Shown: positions 15,101 to 30,100, counted from the stretch's first letter. The stretch is 64,000 nucleotides of DNA from Trichostrongylus colubriformis (GCA_963978905.1 OZ022258.1:59569638-59633637); one strand, 5' to 3'. Numbers and translations are program-made. Notes: generated by a model from the letters alone, not told the origin.

Positions 15101-18100
15101 TTTACAGCGACTGCAAATAAGTCAGTAGCGTTGAGCGCTCGAAAACGTCATTGAAAGTTCGGGAGCGGGTGCTGCTAGAGGCTACCACGTTTCTTGTAGC
15201 TCAGATCGTTTCACTGAGAGATGTAGTTTCGTGGGGGAAGGGGAATTCTCCACATATGAAGACCGCATTCATTCCGGCAGGGATAGCCGAGTGGTCAAGG
15301 ATGTATACTCACGTCTGCACTTAGAAAGAGCTATTGAGTTCGATCCCTGCCGGGGCACTACCATGCCTTGTAAAAATTGCAAAAATGGTGACGATACCAG
15401 AGTCAGGCCCAGGTTGACAGGCCGGCTGATGGACAAACCTTGTCACATCAAAAATGTCTAAAGTCGCACAAAGAATCAGTTATAAGGCTAGGACGTCACC
15501 CGGAAGTGACGCGCAGAACCCCCGCCCAAGTTCTGCGTCCAGTATGCGAGGGATACCGAGGGTTGAACGACCTCGGCCAAAGAAGCTAGTTCAAATTGGG
15601 ACTCTGAATGTGGGATCACTCACCGGAAAGTCCCGAGAGGTTGCTGACCTCATGAAACGCAGGAAAACCGAAGTCCTCTGTCTGCAGGAGACCCGCTGGA
15701 AAGGGTCCAAGGCAGGAGAGATTGGAGAAGGTGTCAAGCTCTTCTACAACTGAGTAGGCACCAAACGGAATGCTATTGCGGTAGCGGAATCTCTCAAAGA
15801 TTGCGTCTGTGCCGTAAATAGGATCAGCGATCGAATAATGGCTGTGAGGATAGACACCAGGGTTGGATACTGGACCATAATAAGCGTGTATGCACCGCAA
15901 GCCGGTTGCTTTGAACACGAAAAGGACGAGTTCTATCTCAACCTTGACGAAGCCATCAGATCAGTTCCGGAGAGCGATTACCTCACCGTGGCGGTGATCT
16001 GAACGGTCATGTCGGAGGGGATAGAAGAGGTCTGGAACGAGTGCACGGAGGCAAAGGAATGGGAGTAAGGAACGCTGAGGGAGAGAGGGTTCTCGACCTG
16101 TTCGCAAAAAGGGAGACGCAAAAGATTCCCTACAGCAGTGGGGGAAGGCGAACGGAAATAGACCATGCTCTCGTAAGAAGACCGGCCCTCAAGACTGTGA
16201 AAGACATCAAGGTACTGCCGGGAGAAGAGCTGGCAACTCAGCACAAGCTCCTCTTAGCGGATATTGCCATGGAGCTCCCCAAGAAGACAAGGATGAAAAC
16301 CGAAAGAAGGATCCGGTGGTGGAGACTACACAAAAAGGAAAAGAACGACCTCAAGAGAAAGTGCTAGAAATGGGCCTTCCAAATCCTTGCGGTTCGATCC
16401 AGGAGACCTGGAAAGGAGCGGCACAGGTCATTCTCAATGCGCCAAGGAAACACTAGGCGAGACCCGAGGCGGCTTCAGAGGTGATAAAGAGGCGTGGTTC
16501 TGGAACGAAGAAGTTCAGCGGGTAGTGAAGCAGAAAAAGAGTGCTTACAAACGTTGGCAGAAAACGCCTGCCCAGAAGATCTTGTCAACTACAAAAGTTG
16601 CAAGAGGCTCGCCAAGGCCGCCGTAGCCAAAGCGAAGAACACCGAGATGGATGCCTTGTACGAGAAACTGGACGGTAAAGACGCTGATAAGTTCGCCTTC
16701 CGGCTGGCTAAAGCCCGACATCGGCCCACTCAAGACATCAGAATGGTAAAAACCGTCAAAAGTAGCGAAGGTGCCATCCTAAGGAGGCCAGCCGAGGTTG
16801 AAAGGAGGTGGCGGGAATACTTCAACGAGCCACTAAATGAGGAGTTACCCCGCAAAGAAAGACCACAAAAAGAGGCAACGGCTGGTCCCATCCCATCCTG
16901 GACAGACGAAGAAGTACGTCAAGTACTGGGGAAGATGAAAGCAGGGAAGGCGGAGGGTAGAGGCTTGGAAAGTCCTTGGAGAGTGCGGTGTATGGTGGCT
17001 CACTGGGTTCCTCAACACGGTGTCTGTACAAGGAAAGATTCCGGATGCCTGGAGGACCAGTACCATTGTTCCGATCTTCAAACAGAAAGGAGACGCAATG
17101 GAGTGTTCCAACTACCGAGGGATCAAGCTGACCGCGCATACCATGAAGCTATAGGAGCGGTTGGTTGACCTTAGACTCCGAGACATGATCCCAGTCTCCC
17201 AAGAGCAGTTCGGCTTCATGCCGGGAAAGTCGACGACGGATGCAATCTTCATCGTCCGACAAGTCATGAAGAAGTACCGAGAAAAGCGCCGGCCAACTAC
17301 CTGGCCTTCCTCGACCTAGAGAAGTCTTTCGACCGCCTTCCTCGACCCGTGATCTGGAGAGCTCTTCGAGAACGGAATGTACCCGAACACCTGATCTCTC
17401 TCGTAAGAGATATGTACGATGGCGCTACGCTCCGCACGGGCAAACTCGTGAAGTGGACATTACGGTAGGGGTGCACCAAGGGTCAGTCCTGAGTCCGTTC
17501 CTCTTCCTGCTCAGTCTAGATGCCATGGTTGAAGATCTCATGGACGGACCGCTAAAGACCATCCTCTACGCTGACGACATTGCCCTGATCGCGGATAGCA
17601 AAGAAGAACTCCAGATAAAAGTTCAGAAGTGGCAGGAAGTGCTTACGGAGAATGGTCTTCGACTGAACGTAAAGAAGACCAAATTCCTGAGCTCAGAAGA
17701 AGGTACAGAGGTAATCGTGAACCTTCACGGTGGAAAACATAGAAAGGGTCAAGGAATTTCGGTACCTGGGGAGCGATCTAGCTGCTGAAGGTACTGTGGA
17801 CCAGGAAGTGAAGTCCCGAATAAATGCGGCATGGCTGAAATGGCGAGAGACTTCTGGAATCCTCTGCGATAGACGGTGCTCCAGAACCCTTAAGGGTAAG
17901 GTGTACCGATCGGTGGTGAGGCCAGCAATGCTGTACGGCAGCGAGTGTTGGTCCACATCAAAGAGCCACGAAAGGCAGCTGTCCGCCCACCATGGGCAGG
18001 GTGTGCGGAAACCGATGGGTTCTTCCACTCAAAGGAATCATCCACAGAAATATGAGTTTCTCTGTTACCCCATATATTTATGTTGTATTAGCCTAATAAG

Positions 18101-21100
18101 GGCCGCATGCAAGTTTTAGTTTCACGTAAAAAAAAAGAGTTCGGCTAAGATACAGCTCCCCAAATTCTTGGCCGAGTGGGCGGGATCTCGGAGAAAGAGC
18201 CCCGTCCCGTCCCGTCGTCCACCGCGGTTGGGAAGGGATAGTAAGGCTGTTTACGTAACTTTCTGTTCGTATAATGCGTCTTCGATCGCGGCGGACGACG
18301 GGGTCGGCACTTGCTCGGAGGCCCGCCCACCCGGCCGAGAATTCGGGAGGTTTATCTTGGTCGATCTCAATTTTTCGCGTGAAACTTCGCATGGGGCTCT
18401 CTTTAGGCGAAAATATCATGAATATATGGGTAAGAGAAAAACTCACTGATCCGTAAACGAACGACTCCCTTAAGTCCTCGCTTGGGTCTCCAAATCGGGA
18501 ACGTGAGGAGTGGGTCTGTTAAGATCGCTTAAGTAAGGAATGGGTAGGGACTGACCAAAGTGTGCGGAGCAATAAGGACTAAGCGTAGCTCCGTCCAGCG
18601 TGGGCGGAGTTCACACTAGAATGCACGATGCTCAAATTTAATTCCTCGCAAAGACTCCATAAATAGCCCATGCGTCGGGAAAAAAATACGATGAGGTGAA
18701 TCGCTATTCAATTGAGTAGCTAGAGGAGATCTCGCCTCGCGAGTAGGTCGTATTTTAGACTGAAGATACCAACCACAAAATAGCAATTCCACTCCATGGT
18801 CCATAGATCGGGTATAAATGAAATCATCGGTTTGTGCGCAAGAACGGGTGAAGGTTACTGAACCAAATCCTTGAATAGGTGGAGTCGCAGAACTAAAGAT
18901 TTTGCTAGGTCATAGGCTACCGATCGATACTGATCGAAATTGTCAATTCTGCGGAGAGGAATCGAAATCAAAGCTATGCGGAGTCAGATCAAAGGATATA
19001 TCATCAAAAGTAGAGGCATAGGCTATCAAAGGAACAGAGTCTTCAAACGTTGGCAAATACGGCAAGTTAATCGTTTCCGATGGTCTTGAGCAACTTCAGC
19101 TACGCTAGCGCGGCAAGCCGAGACTAACCCCTTCACTCCTTATGGAGTCTGCGCAGCCGGTCCGGTACTCTGTCGGAATGGCCTAATAGGCTTAGTCTAA
19201 CTGCCTGTCACGAGATAACTAAAGTAGAAGCTGTATAGGATGGGTCAATTGTGGGATAGCTAGCGCATGGGAGCAAAAGCAAAGAGCCCACTCAACCAAA
19301 GGCCGTAAGGCACAGACGAAGGAAAAAGTTGGGTTGTGGGCGTACATTAGGCATAATGTGTCTTTTCGTCCAACGTCTGTCTGTCACGAAATTGGGAACT
19401 ACCGAAGGAGAAATTGCAAAGGTGGGGTCATTATCAAGTCAGGGCACTCCCGCAGTGAGTAGAGCGTGTCGCGAGTGGGTAGCGTTTACTGCAGAAGTGC
19501 GTTGTTTGGGATGAGTACAGCTCGAAGCCTGGGGCATGAATCATCGGATGTAAGAAACACAGCGTATACTAACAAGGGGTCTTTCAGGTCATGACGCGCT
19601 TTTGGAAAACGGTTTTCCCTATTATATGGGGGTACCTACATGAAACATATAACTGAATTCATTTTTGCTGCGCGGTCCTACGAATGCCAAAAAAGCAGTG
19701 GAATTTTTTTTTCGAGAAGGCAATTTTAACCCACTTATTAAAACGCATTTTCCTTGTAGCTTTGATCACGTGCAGATCCAAAGGTGTTCTCCTATTTTTC
19801 ATCCAAAACAAAGTCAAATACGGAAAAAAAAGTAAAATTTTATCTCCACCATGTACTAAAAGTGCGTAGCAGTTTCATAACGGTTCCCCGAGGTCCGGAT
19901 GCTGCGGTGACCGAATGGCCCCACTGGATGCGACGATGGACTCTCAAACGGAGGAAGTGCATGTGGTTCGAGTCCCGGCATTGTCAAAGTTTTGATTTTT
20001 TTTTGCGTTCTTTTTTCATCTTCAAATATGTCTGTTCATGCCAAATGACTACGATTTTCGTTGACAGCATGTCAAAATGACTCTATTTACGAATTGTCAA
20101 TGAATTTGGTGATGTGTCCTTTGTGGACACGAAAGGGCCCGTAGCGCTCGAAATTCGCGATTTCGCTCAAAATTTGTGTCCTATTCGTGTTCAGGGGGTC
20201 AAACTACTCCTAAGGAGAACACTTCTAGCCAAATTCAAATTTTGACCCTAACTTAGAGAAAGTATTCTTGATCATGGGTCCATGGTGCCCTTTCTATCTG
20301 TAAAAGTGATTAGTGCATGGTGCCCTTTCTATTTGTAAAAGTAAATAACTAACAAATTCGATGAAAATCAATGGAATATGCCCAGCACGAAAGCCTATCG
20401 CTATATTTTCACCTACCAAGCATTGAACAAGAGAAATAGTGAGAATTCCTGACAAGTGATTTCGCCGTCTCCTTCGTCGAACGTGCAGTCGAAGGTACAC
20501 CAATGCCAGCTCAAATTTTCGAATTTGGGTCAAAACCTCGATTGGGCGAGGAACATGGGGGTAGTTCGACTCCCTGAACATGAATATCAAATCCCTTTTT
20601 GCGCAAAAACGCCTCGTTCGTGCGCTAGGAGCGCTGAAAGGCCAAAAAATTGGACTGTCAAACTTGTAAAAACTAACAGGGGGGTAGTTTAGAATTCTAA
20701 ATGTGATTGCTGCACTTAATCTTCATATTGAAATGTTTATGAAACCCAAAAATCGAAAATCCAAATTTGCAAAAATTTGTCCTCAGTGGGGATCGAACCA
20801 TCAACCCCGTTTTTCCGCGCAGCAAAAATGGAAGTCAGTTATATGTTTCATTCAGGTACCCCCATATAATGGAAAAAACCGTTTTCCAAAAGCGCGTCTT
20901 GACCCGAAAGACCTTCCTCTTGAGGACTATGGAATAATAGGCACTCATACTGAAATGTTTCAGTTTAGTTCGTCTTCGTTGTGCCCTCAATGAACGGTGC
21001 TCGAAAGATGCGTGGTCGGGCCCCGGTACAGCCTAGATATAAAAGTAGGACATAGAGTAGGCTTTTCCCTTTCCCTAGAAAGAGATCATAGAGAGGGAAT

Positions 21101-24100
21101 AGGGAGTTGTGGGAAGGGGTCACGGATGCCGGGAGTACAATTAAAGTCAAAGGTGATTGACAGCTGCTGCTCGTCTCTTTTTCTATCGTGTCTGACCCCG
21201 GGGTCATCGGTGAAAAGAGGTCCTCATTCTCTGGTACATGAGAATGAGGCCCTCTGCCCAGCGATGACCCCGGTGTCAGACACGATAGAAAAAGCCGTCA
21301 TAGACTGATCGTACCTTCACTTTTGTATTACCAAACACCTCGACTTTCATATCACATTCGGCTCCACAATGCCTACTACTGAATGGGCAAGGGATGTAAA
21401 TAGGTTTGATATCTCGTAGTGCCAGTCAAAGCCGATGGTGTTCGGAGGCTGAACCACAATTACTTGCAACATTGCGAGTCAGCTATCCACAAGAGCTTCT
21501 TTGCCCCGAGTGCGCGCGATGCCAATTCAAATTTGGCCGCAGATTTGTGCAGGTTCCGCCACAATCATCATGTGTAGCATGGTTGCGAGCGGTATAAATA
21601 GAGCACGCCGCGATTGTTCTTTCGGGCCTCTATTGTTGCCATCAGGTGTGTACCCTCATGTCAAGGTGTCAGGATTTCGCACCGCGGCATGTCGCAAACA
21701 ATGCGGATGAGCTAAAGGCGCCATGTTGTTGGGTCCCGAACCGATAACAAGGCAACTGCGTATCGCGCACCTAGTATTACCCTGCAATCGTTCTAAGACC
21801 CAACTGCCGCGGCGCGCATAGCTCGCGAACACTGCGTCGCACACCGGCCTTCGTCGTGCGAAATCCTGACATAAAGGTACACAACCACCTCAATCGATAC
21901 CGGTGCCGCGAAATAAGGAAGCGGATAAACTCAACATCAAATTGCGTGGCTTACGATACTACCATGCGGGATCGCGCTGCAGTAGTATTCATGAATGGTT
22001 TCAACATGTTTACTGAAACTATTCGGCTATTACAACCCCAGTGGGGGTCGATTGGGGCAAAAAATTTTTTTTGCTAAAACTTTGCCTACAGGGCTAATTG
22101 AGGCCTCTGATCACAAATATGACATCCGTTTTTGGCGTTCGTGCCAAATTGGTGCAATTGCACCATGTTGATGCAGCAATTCGTTTTCACCGAAATAACT
22201 CAAACTTTGTCCAGGGAGGTTACCTGGGGTGCTGATCACGTGTATGACATCCGTTTTCGGCGCTAGTGTCGTTTAGTATCATTACAGTGCTGATATGGTA
22301 GGGGCACCACACTGTTCCCGCAAGTTTTGCCTGAGCCTTAAGAAGGAAGGGGACCTTGCCTTCCCCTTCAAGGCTTAGGCGAAAATATACACTTGTGTGT
22401 GCAATGATGACTGTACGATAGTATCAAATGAAAGACGACAGCGGAAAGATGACGCTCTCCAACTATGTAAGCACTGTAGCAAAAATGAACATGACTGGCG
22501 CAGCCTTGAAAGGCGCTGAAAACGGCGCCCACGCTGAAAACCGATGTCATTTTCGTGAACAGCACCTCAAGTAACCCCCCTAGGCAAAGTTTCAGCGATT
22601 TCGGCGAAAACAGGTTGCTGCACCAACATGGTCAATTGCACCAGTTTGGCGCGAACGCCAAAAACGGATGTCATATTCGTGATCAGGGGCCTCAATTAAC
22701 CCTGTAGGCAAAGTTTTAGCCAAAAAAATTTTTTTGCCCCAATCGACCCCCACTGGGTTGTAATAGCCGAATAGATCCTGTTTACTTATTCGACTGTTTT
22801 CGTTTTCGCTTTGCTGTCGAAGAAGCTTCCAACTCAGGCGCTACTTCATTTTTTCCAATTTGCTACCCTTCGCTCCCGTTTTCATTTATATTTGTTTGCC
22901 CACTTTTGCTTTTGTTGCGGCCGCTGGGCATCTCATTGCCAGTGGGTTTCAACGAAGAGGAGGGGTGTTATCAAACTCGAGGGTGTTGACACTGCTGGTG
23001 AAGTCGTTCCCTAATTCAGACCTGCCGTCGCTTGTTCGGTATACGACAAGCGGAAAGAAAGCAACGCGTTGTCCTTTCCGGGACGGCTGTTCATTTAGTG
23101 CCCTCATATCGTGTGCGCCCGTTTTCGTTTTCGAGGCAATTGGAATCTCACTAGGGAAGGTATTTTACTTCCCATGGAACTTTCAAATGATAGCTGGGGG
23201 GATTGATAGAGCTTCGAACGCTGACTATAACTGTGAAAACCAAAATTGGTAAATGGCATCCTGAAGCGAGTTACGAGGGGTCAAAGTTTGCCTGTGACAC
23301 CTCATTGGCGAGGCACTTTGCCATCAGACGGTTTGTGAATGGCCATTTGCAATGAGACACACATCACTGTACGCGCTTTTAAACGCTGATCTCAAATCTG
23401 TATTCAGAATCTGTCAAACAAATACCTGAATGAAGTTATGAAGGTTTTTCTGAAAAATAAGAGTAATACCATCTCATGGTATGTTTGGGAGCCCATAGCG
23501 CGTAAGCCATACGAATTCACGCAAAATCAGTGTGATTTTCGTGTTCAGGGGATCAAATTACCCTATGGGACAAGTTTCCAGCCAATTCGAAAATTTGACC
23601 AAATTTCGGAAAAATTGATGGGCTATTGGCTGGCAACCCATTTAAAGGAATCGTCCACGGAAAATGAGTTTTCGTGTTACCCATATATTTATGTTGTATT
23701 TGCCTAGTGTTAGCCTCATGCAAAATTTCACGCGAAAAAATGTAAATCTGGCTGAGATACTACACCACAAAGTGCGGTCCCAGTGGGCGGGGCCTCTGTG
23801 TAAAAGCCTTGTACCGCGTCCGCCGTGGCCTGAGACACATTGTAGGAACAGAAGGTTACGTAAACAGTCCCACCCTCCGTTCCCAACGGCGGCGGAAGAC
23901 GGGACGAGGCTTTTACACGGAGGCCCCGCCCACTGGGACCGCACTTTGTGGTGCTGTATCTCAGCCAGATTCACATTTTTTCGCGTGAATTTTTGCATGA
24001 GGCCAACATTAGGCAAATACAATATAAATATATGGGTAACACAAAAACTCATTTTCCGTGGACGATTCCTTCAACAAAGGAGTAGTCGTTGACCCTTGCC

Positions 24101-27100
24101 CAGCAAATGCTCTCATTTGGCGCTTATTACGTGCGTTTAGTGTGACGGGCAAGTGGGTATGTTTAGGTTATCTTGTTCAGCTTGCAGGATTTTTTGTGGA
24201 AGGAAGTTCAAAAAACTCCTACTTAACCCCTAGCCACCCCAAATTTTCCGAAGTTTGGCCAAAAACTGGAACCGGCTGGAAATTTGCACAGAGGGGTAAT
24301 TCGACCCCCTGCGCGCGAATATCATACAAGATACGTTTAGAAGTGAAAGAAAAGCACTTACTGACAATGAAACACAAAATGCAAAAGGACCCGCACCGGC
24401 AGGAAGCAAACCCACGATCTCACGCCTGAAGAACCGGGGCACTACCATTAGGCCACGGAGGCCACTACTGGCTCTGCGCTAGTCATGCTGATGACAAAGC
24501 GCCTCGCCATTGAGATGTCACAGGCTAGCCACAGGCAAACTTTGACCCCTCCTAACTCGCTTCAGAATGCCATTTAGCAATTTTGGTTTTCACAGTTATA
24601 ATCAGCGTTTGAAGCTCTATCGATCCCCCCGAGTCTCATTTCAAAGTTCCATGGGAAGTAAAATACCTTCCCTAGTCAGTGGCTTTGCCAACAACTTGCG
24701 GGCGACGTTTTTTCGGGCATGTTCGCGTTGGTTGTTATCTGTAGTGAAAGGAAGTTGTCCACGCTTGTTAATCATGTTTTCTGCTTCAATGCCAAGTATT
24801 TTTAGTTGTGTTTTTGATTGGATTAAGTCAAAGTGTTAGTCAGTAGTAGATTTCTGTGCACTTTATTAACCTCTTTCAATTTATTGTTTGAGGAATGCCT
24901 ATAAGCACCCCTTGTATCAATGCGTTGCTGTCTTCGTTGCTAGAGATTGGCTATCAATTTGATTCGTTCGAAGTACTGCAGGACATGGAAGGGAAAAGGT
25001 GTATTTTAATGCCGTCAATGTTTTATTGTTTATGGTAATACTGTGTTCAGGAAGCTGAATCCTGATCAGGATACTTTCGAAGTTCTTCTTGGAAATATAG
25101 CTCGACACGGTGACATTGACGGATGTCGAGCAATGGTAGATCTCTGTTTTTTATTTGTTAACGAACTGAGGCAAACCCCCGGAATACATGCCATTGCACA
25201 GCTTGCATTGGCTTTCAGCAGAGTAGACGAGAGGGGCATTAGGGTAATTCCAGAATCCAACTGCTTCGAAACTGTTAAATAAGTTCAATTGGGGCTTTTA
25301 CGAACATTGAGTGAATGTCATATTTAAGGTATATGAAATGGCAAGACATGGGTTTTTAGTAACTAGTGCATGCAATGATGCTCTGGTCTATTGCTTCGCA
25401 GTAAGAGGTCATCATGCAAAGGCTGATTCACTTGCGGAGGTTTGAACATTTCGTGCCTGCTTTTTCACGTTCTCACATAATACTTCTAATGTTTTCTTAT
25501 CATACAATTACGACTGAATTAATATTGCAGCAGGCACTAGGGAAATATGGCGCGGACGCTGTTTCCAGTGCTCAAGGCGCGTGTGCAAAAGCTGCTGCTG
25601 CACGTGCAGATTTAAATCGTTTGAGAAAGGTAGGCCAGCAAGGTTCTACAGTCTGTAGCTTCGGCCATTTCATTCCTTCAACAGTTACATTCTTTCCTTT
25701 TTATTGTTTTGTAAATATACCAGTTTTCGCTACATGATGTATCTCGCGCGTCGCACTGCACTGATGATGAAAGGGCTATATATATGAGACAATCCGAACA
25801 GCGGTTACTCAGTGATGTGTTTTGGCAAAGGACTGGTACAACTTCATTGAATTCTTACTTATGCGAGAGAAATGTCCATACCGTATTAGAGCACTTCATC
25901 TGTCTAAACGCCCGTCACGAAATTGGGTATCATATGAAAAACGGCCTGTGAAGATGGGGACAAGCTCGGAATGTGTAGGGTAGGAGACAAAAAGTAAAAA
26001 GCACGCACGGACTAGGTTAAGCTCTGCCCACGGTGGGCGGTGTGCACTAAAATGTTCTGTTTTCAGACCGAAAATTACTAATTGGGTTCCAGTATGACCC
26101 AAACGTGAAGGAAATATGGGTTAGGGTCAAGGATGAGTTCCAGAAAGTCATGAAAGACACCTGGGCACAGTGGGCGGAGCATTTGTAGTGATGCGCAAAG
26201 CTTGGGCGTTACGTGCAAAGCAACTTGTGTAAATGAGGACAAGTTTGGTATGGGTAGGGCATTGTAGAAGGAGTAAAAAACAAACGTGGACCGAGTTGAG
26301 CACCGTCCACGGCGGGCGGAACGCGCACTGAAACGTTCGGTCTTTGAATCAAAAATTGTTTCCTCGGTTCGAAAATGGTCCAAACGTGAGGAAATATGGG
26401 CTGAGGTCGGCCATGAGTATCCATGAAGGAGGCCTGGGCACAGTGGGCGGAGCGCACCCTGGGTGGAGGTCCGTACAATAAAAATTCATAACTCTGTGGC
26501 CGAGCTTATTGTGGCGTGTTTGTAAACTCGTGATTCAATGTCAAAAGTTTCCACGTACTCAATTTTTCACAACGTTAACCGTTCTAACCAATCGTATCGC
26601 AGCAGCCTCCATATTTGCACTTCTGTCTTTTGTACTTACATGGTCTGGTTAAAAAAACAGTAAACCAAAAACACCCGCAGGTCCAAACTCGCTTATTCAG
26701 GGACATTTCTGGAGCAAAGTGCAAACACATGGCGTAATCCCACTTCTCTTCAGGTTCTGCGGCGAGCAGTCATGGGATCAGAGCGTAAGCTCATATTATC
26801 CTGTTCTGATGTGTTGGAGACAATTTGGCTCTTGGCAGAAAAGAGTCAGGATGGAGATGGTGCGGAATACGTTAACCTGACAGAGCAGGTAAGATCCTCT
26901 CGCGTTAGCTTACTCAGGGTATGTGTGCTCAAAAAACTTTCTGTCGTATGTGGAGGATTGCTGCACGATACAGTAGCAGTGATTGGTAGATAGTAATTAT
27001 TTACACAAACGCTTTCGAGTTCTCACCAGCGGAGTAATATTTCACTCCAATCACCTGCATCTCCTTTCCTCAAGTTGTTCATCTAGATGCTTGTGCGAGG

Positions 27101-30100
27101 GCCATCAGCGGTTCCATTTGTCTCTGTCGATAGCAACAACGGTTCATTGAACTCTCCCGACACCGCATACAGGCAGCTTCTCGTTGCCTTCACGGAAAGC
27201 CTCTATAAAGCATCTAAGCATCGAACTGGCTGTTGGTTAGGTGATCGTGTAAAGTCTCGAAATTCCAGTCGGTAACCGCTCTGGTCTAACGGTCATCGCG
27301 TGCTGCATAACCTGATCTTCGATTCCTCTTCAGATTCATTTATTTATTTATTTATTTATTTATTTATCTGTTTATGCACGCGAAGGTGCGCTACAACACA
27401 CATGCAGCAAAAACGATTGAAAAAAATCATCACGAATACGGAGTTAATTATAGAATAAATCAACAATCCATGGGCTTTACGACTGGCAAAGACAATAAAA
27501 CTTGAGGCAATGGCAATTCATAGAGCTGCTCTCCTCTTCAAAGCGTGAATGAGTCCAACGCGAGATCCTGGTCACGAACCCGGAACGCAAGAGAGTCAAC
27601 ATACTGTGGCTTGATGACAACTTAACCCGAATACACGAATTCATTCAGGACCCCAGGCGGACAGGTGCAGGGGGACCTCAAGCGATGGGGTTCAGCAACA
27701 CCTCAGGATCATAAAGCAACTGTTTTGCCACGACTCACTTATCGGTAATGAGCGTTGAAGCAAGAAAAAAATGGCCCACAGAACAGTTGATATGCTAACG
27801 AATTCACTCTCTTGCACATTGATTGTGAACGTCGTAATGAATTACTACAATGAGAAACAAAAAGCAAAATTCTTCGGTACTTTGGTGTAAGCAAGAAACA
27901 CGATCATTTTTCATCACTTAGTCGTAGACATATTCGTATTTGTCATTGGGAAAGGAGAAAAGCTGATGGAAAGATACTCTGGTCATTTAGTGATCTGAAA
28001 TATTCAGAATAGAAAGTAGATTAATCTTTCTCAATCTTTCTTTGAAGATGGAAACTTTGGGTGCTTCTACTATATCAGGTGGAAGCATTTGAAGCCATCT
28101 GGCACCTCGGAAAAATAGGGAACTATTAATCAACTGGTGTTGCCCTCCTATCACGTGAGTGTTGTCAGTGCCTAAGAAAGTAGTGCGGCCTCTGCAAGGC
28201 TTGAAAATCCACTACTTACTGGCTCGCAGTTTGGTTTCCTTCCTTAATACTCTGAAACAGATAACGTCGTGAAATACTCGCCGGTAGAGAAGGCTTTTGA
28301 GGTTGAAAAGATCCAGTTTCTCACGATAGAACAGAAGAGAGTCATGATTGTTGGAATTCTGACATGTCCTTTGGAATATTTTAGTAAACACCTGTTGCAC
28401 TTTTTCTAATTTAGCCTGAGACTTTTTAGTGAAAGGACTCCAAATTTGTGATGCGTACTCTAGAATCGGGATCACGTAAGCTTCATACAGCCTGAGATAG
28501 ATCCTGAGATAGAAGCTTTGCTGCAGCGAACGTTTCTAAAGATGACAAAAAGAGCTGAAAACGTTTTCTTCGCAACCGCATCGACGTGGTTATCAAATTT
28601 CAAATTGCTTTTGAAAAGGACACCCAAATCACGCATCAACTCAAATGACCGAAGTACGTTACCATTGAAATTGTACTCCATTCCCAAAGTGTACCAATGT
28701 GAAGTAATGATGTTTTGGTCAGATTCACAGATAAATCATTAGCTATTGCCCAATCCATCATACGCGAGATAGATAGGGTAAGAGCCATGCGTACCTCATT
28801 ACAATTACTATTATCATAAATTCCATAAATTTTGATATCGTCCGCATACATTTGCACCTTTACTGAGGGATGCGTTTTCAATCTGGAAGGTAAATCATGC
28901 GTATATGTGACAAAGAGAATAGGATATGGCAACCTTTCCGATGGAACACTCTCCTAAGTCGCTTTCACCTGCTCAGTTCTGCTGCTAAACTGGTCATCGT
29001 ATTGATTTCCTGACCTAGGAAGACCTAAATTGGTCATCATATTGATTTCCTGACCTAGGTGAAATATTCGGTGGTGTTCGCCCATTGGGCGCGAAGGAGT
29101 TATCAGGAATCATTTCGTTTCTTATGAAATCTGTCTTTCACCATCGCAACTGGAAACAGCTAGCATTCGCTCCGCTTGCTCGATTGTCAGTGTTGTGAAT
29201 ACGATGTCGTCGCCAAGACGGAGGTGGTGTAGATGCCGACTATCAACCTCATGGCCTGTTGCGTTCCAGTTCCCTTTGACGTCTGACGCTCTCAATAGTA
29301 GCTTTGGAGATGTAGTGGAAATTGTGTTGTCTTGTCACACTCTTCTCGGTGCTATCGCAATGAGGGGGGGCATCCTACTATGGCCCCTATTGTTACCTAA
29401 GCGAGAAGGGGGAAAAGAGCCTCTTTCTGTTTCCTCTGAGGCTTAGACAAAAATATACGTCTGGCTTGGGCAAAAATATACGCCTGAGTGTGCAGAGTGA
29501 CTCAACAAAGATCCTTCAGAAGTACTCTTAAATGGAACATTTTGTGAGATGCCCCCCTCTCTCCTCATTGCGATAGCACCCTTTCTCTTTACGTCGATGA
29601 TGGCGTATGGTGAAATACTGAACAGGAAGACATTGCTTATGGGCTCGCGAAGTACTTTTTCCTAGTTCTGCAGCGCCTCAAGAACCACTGCAGTCGAAGG
29701 CCTTTTGCAAATCAATTAGTGTAGGGCATAGCTGCATCTATCACTCTCACGAGATTTAACCCATTGACGACCGCGGCATTTACACTTGTCTGGCGCGTGG
29801 GACCGCGCGGGATTTTCCCACGTTGTGCGTGTGACACGACGTCGTGTCACACGGTATCACACGAACACTTATTGCGAAGCTTTCATTTTTCACCTTTCAA
29901 CATTGTAATTAGGAACTTCTTCTGAGTATTAGAATTGAGGACTCATTCACACAGCTTTATTGGCAAGCTTTCGCTGTAGTAACAGCTTCGTCAGTCCCTA
30001 AAAGTACGACTCAAGTGTACAGCATACACTATACGGAAACACGCAAACACGTACGAAGTGTCATCGTATGGAGAATTCGAAAAGGTGTCAAATGAACTTC

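Larger units (their letters stand above)
23151..24675. mobile_element. Long-TIR element carrying a tRNA-like segment, copy b, with nested MITE
   Basis: It begins CTAGGGAAGGTATTTTACTT and ends with the exact inverse AAGTAAAATACCTTCCCTAG. The arms reach about 180 bases (GAAGCGAGTTACGAGGGGTC and its mirror). The interior matches the element at 34261-35164. A minus-strand tRNA-like segment lies at 24374-24468. The palindrome at 23645-24071 is inserted into it. A partial copy lies at 54285-54650. Confidence 0.66.

Noticed and set aside
22362..22385. Internal telomere repeat (AAGGCTTAGGC), also at 29434 and 58592
   Set aside because: Only one to one and a half hexamers at each place, within transposon sequence; not an interstitial telomere array.
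25136..25170. A possible 35-base intron inside exon 6
   Set aside because: Too short for a nematode intron and not a multiple of three; the frame is open straight through.
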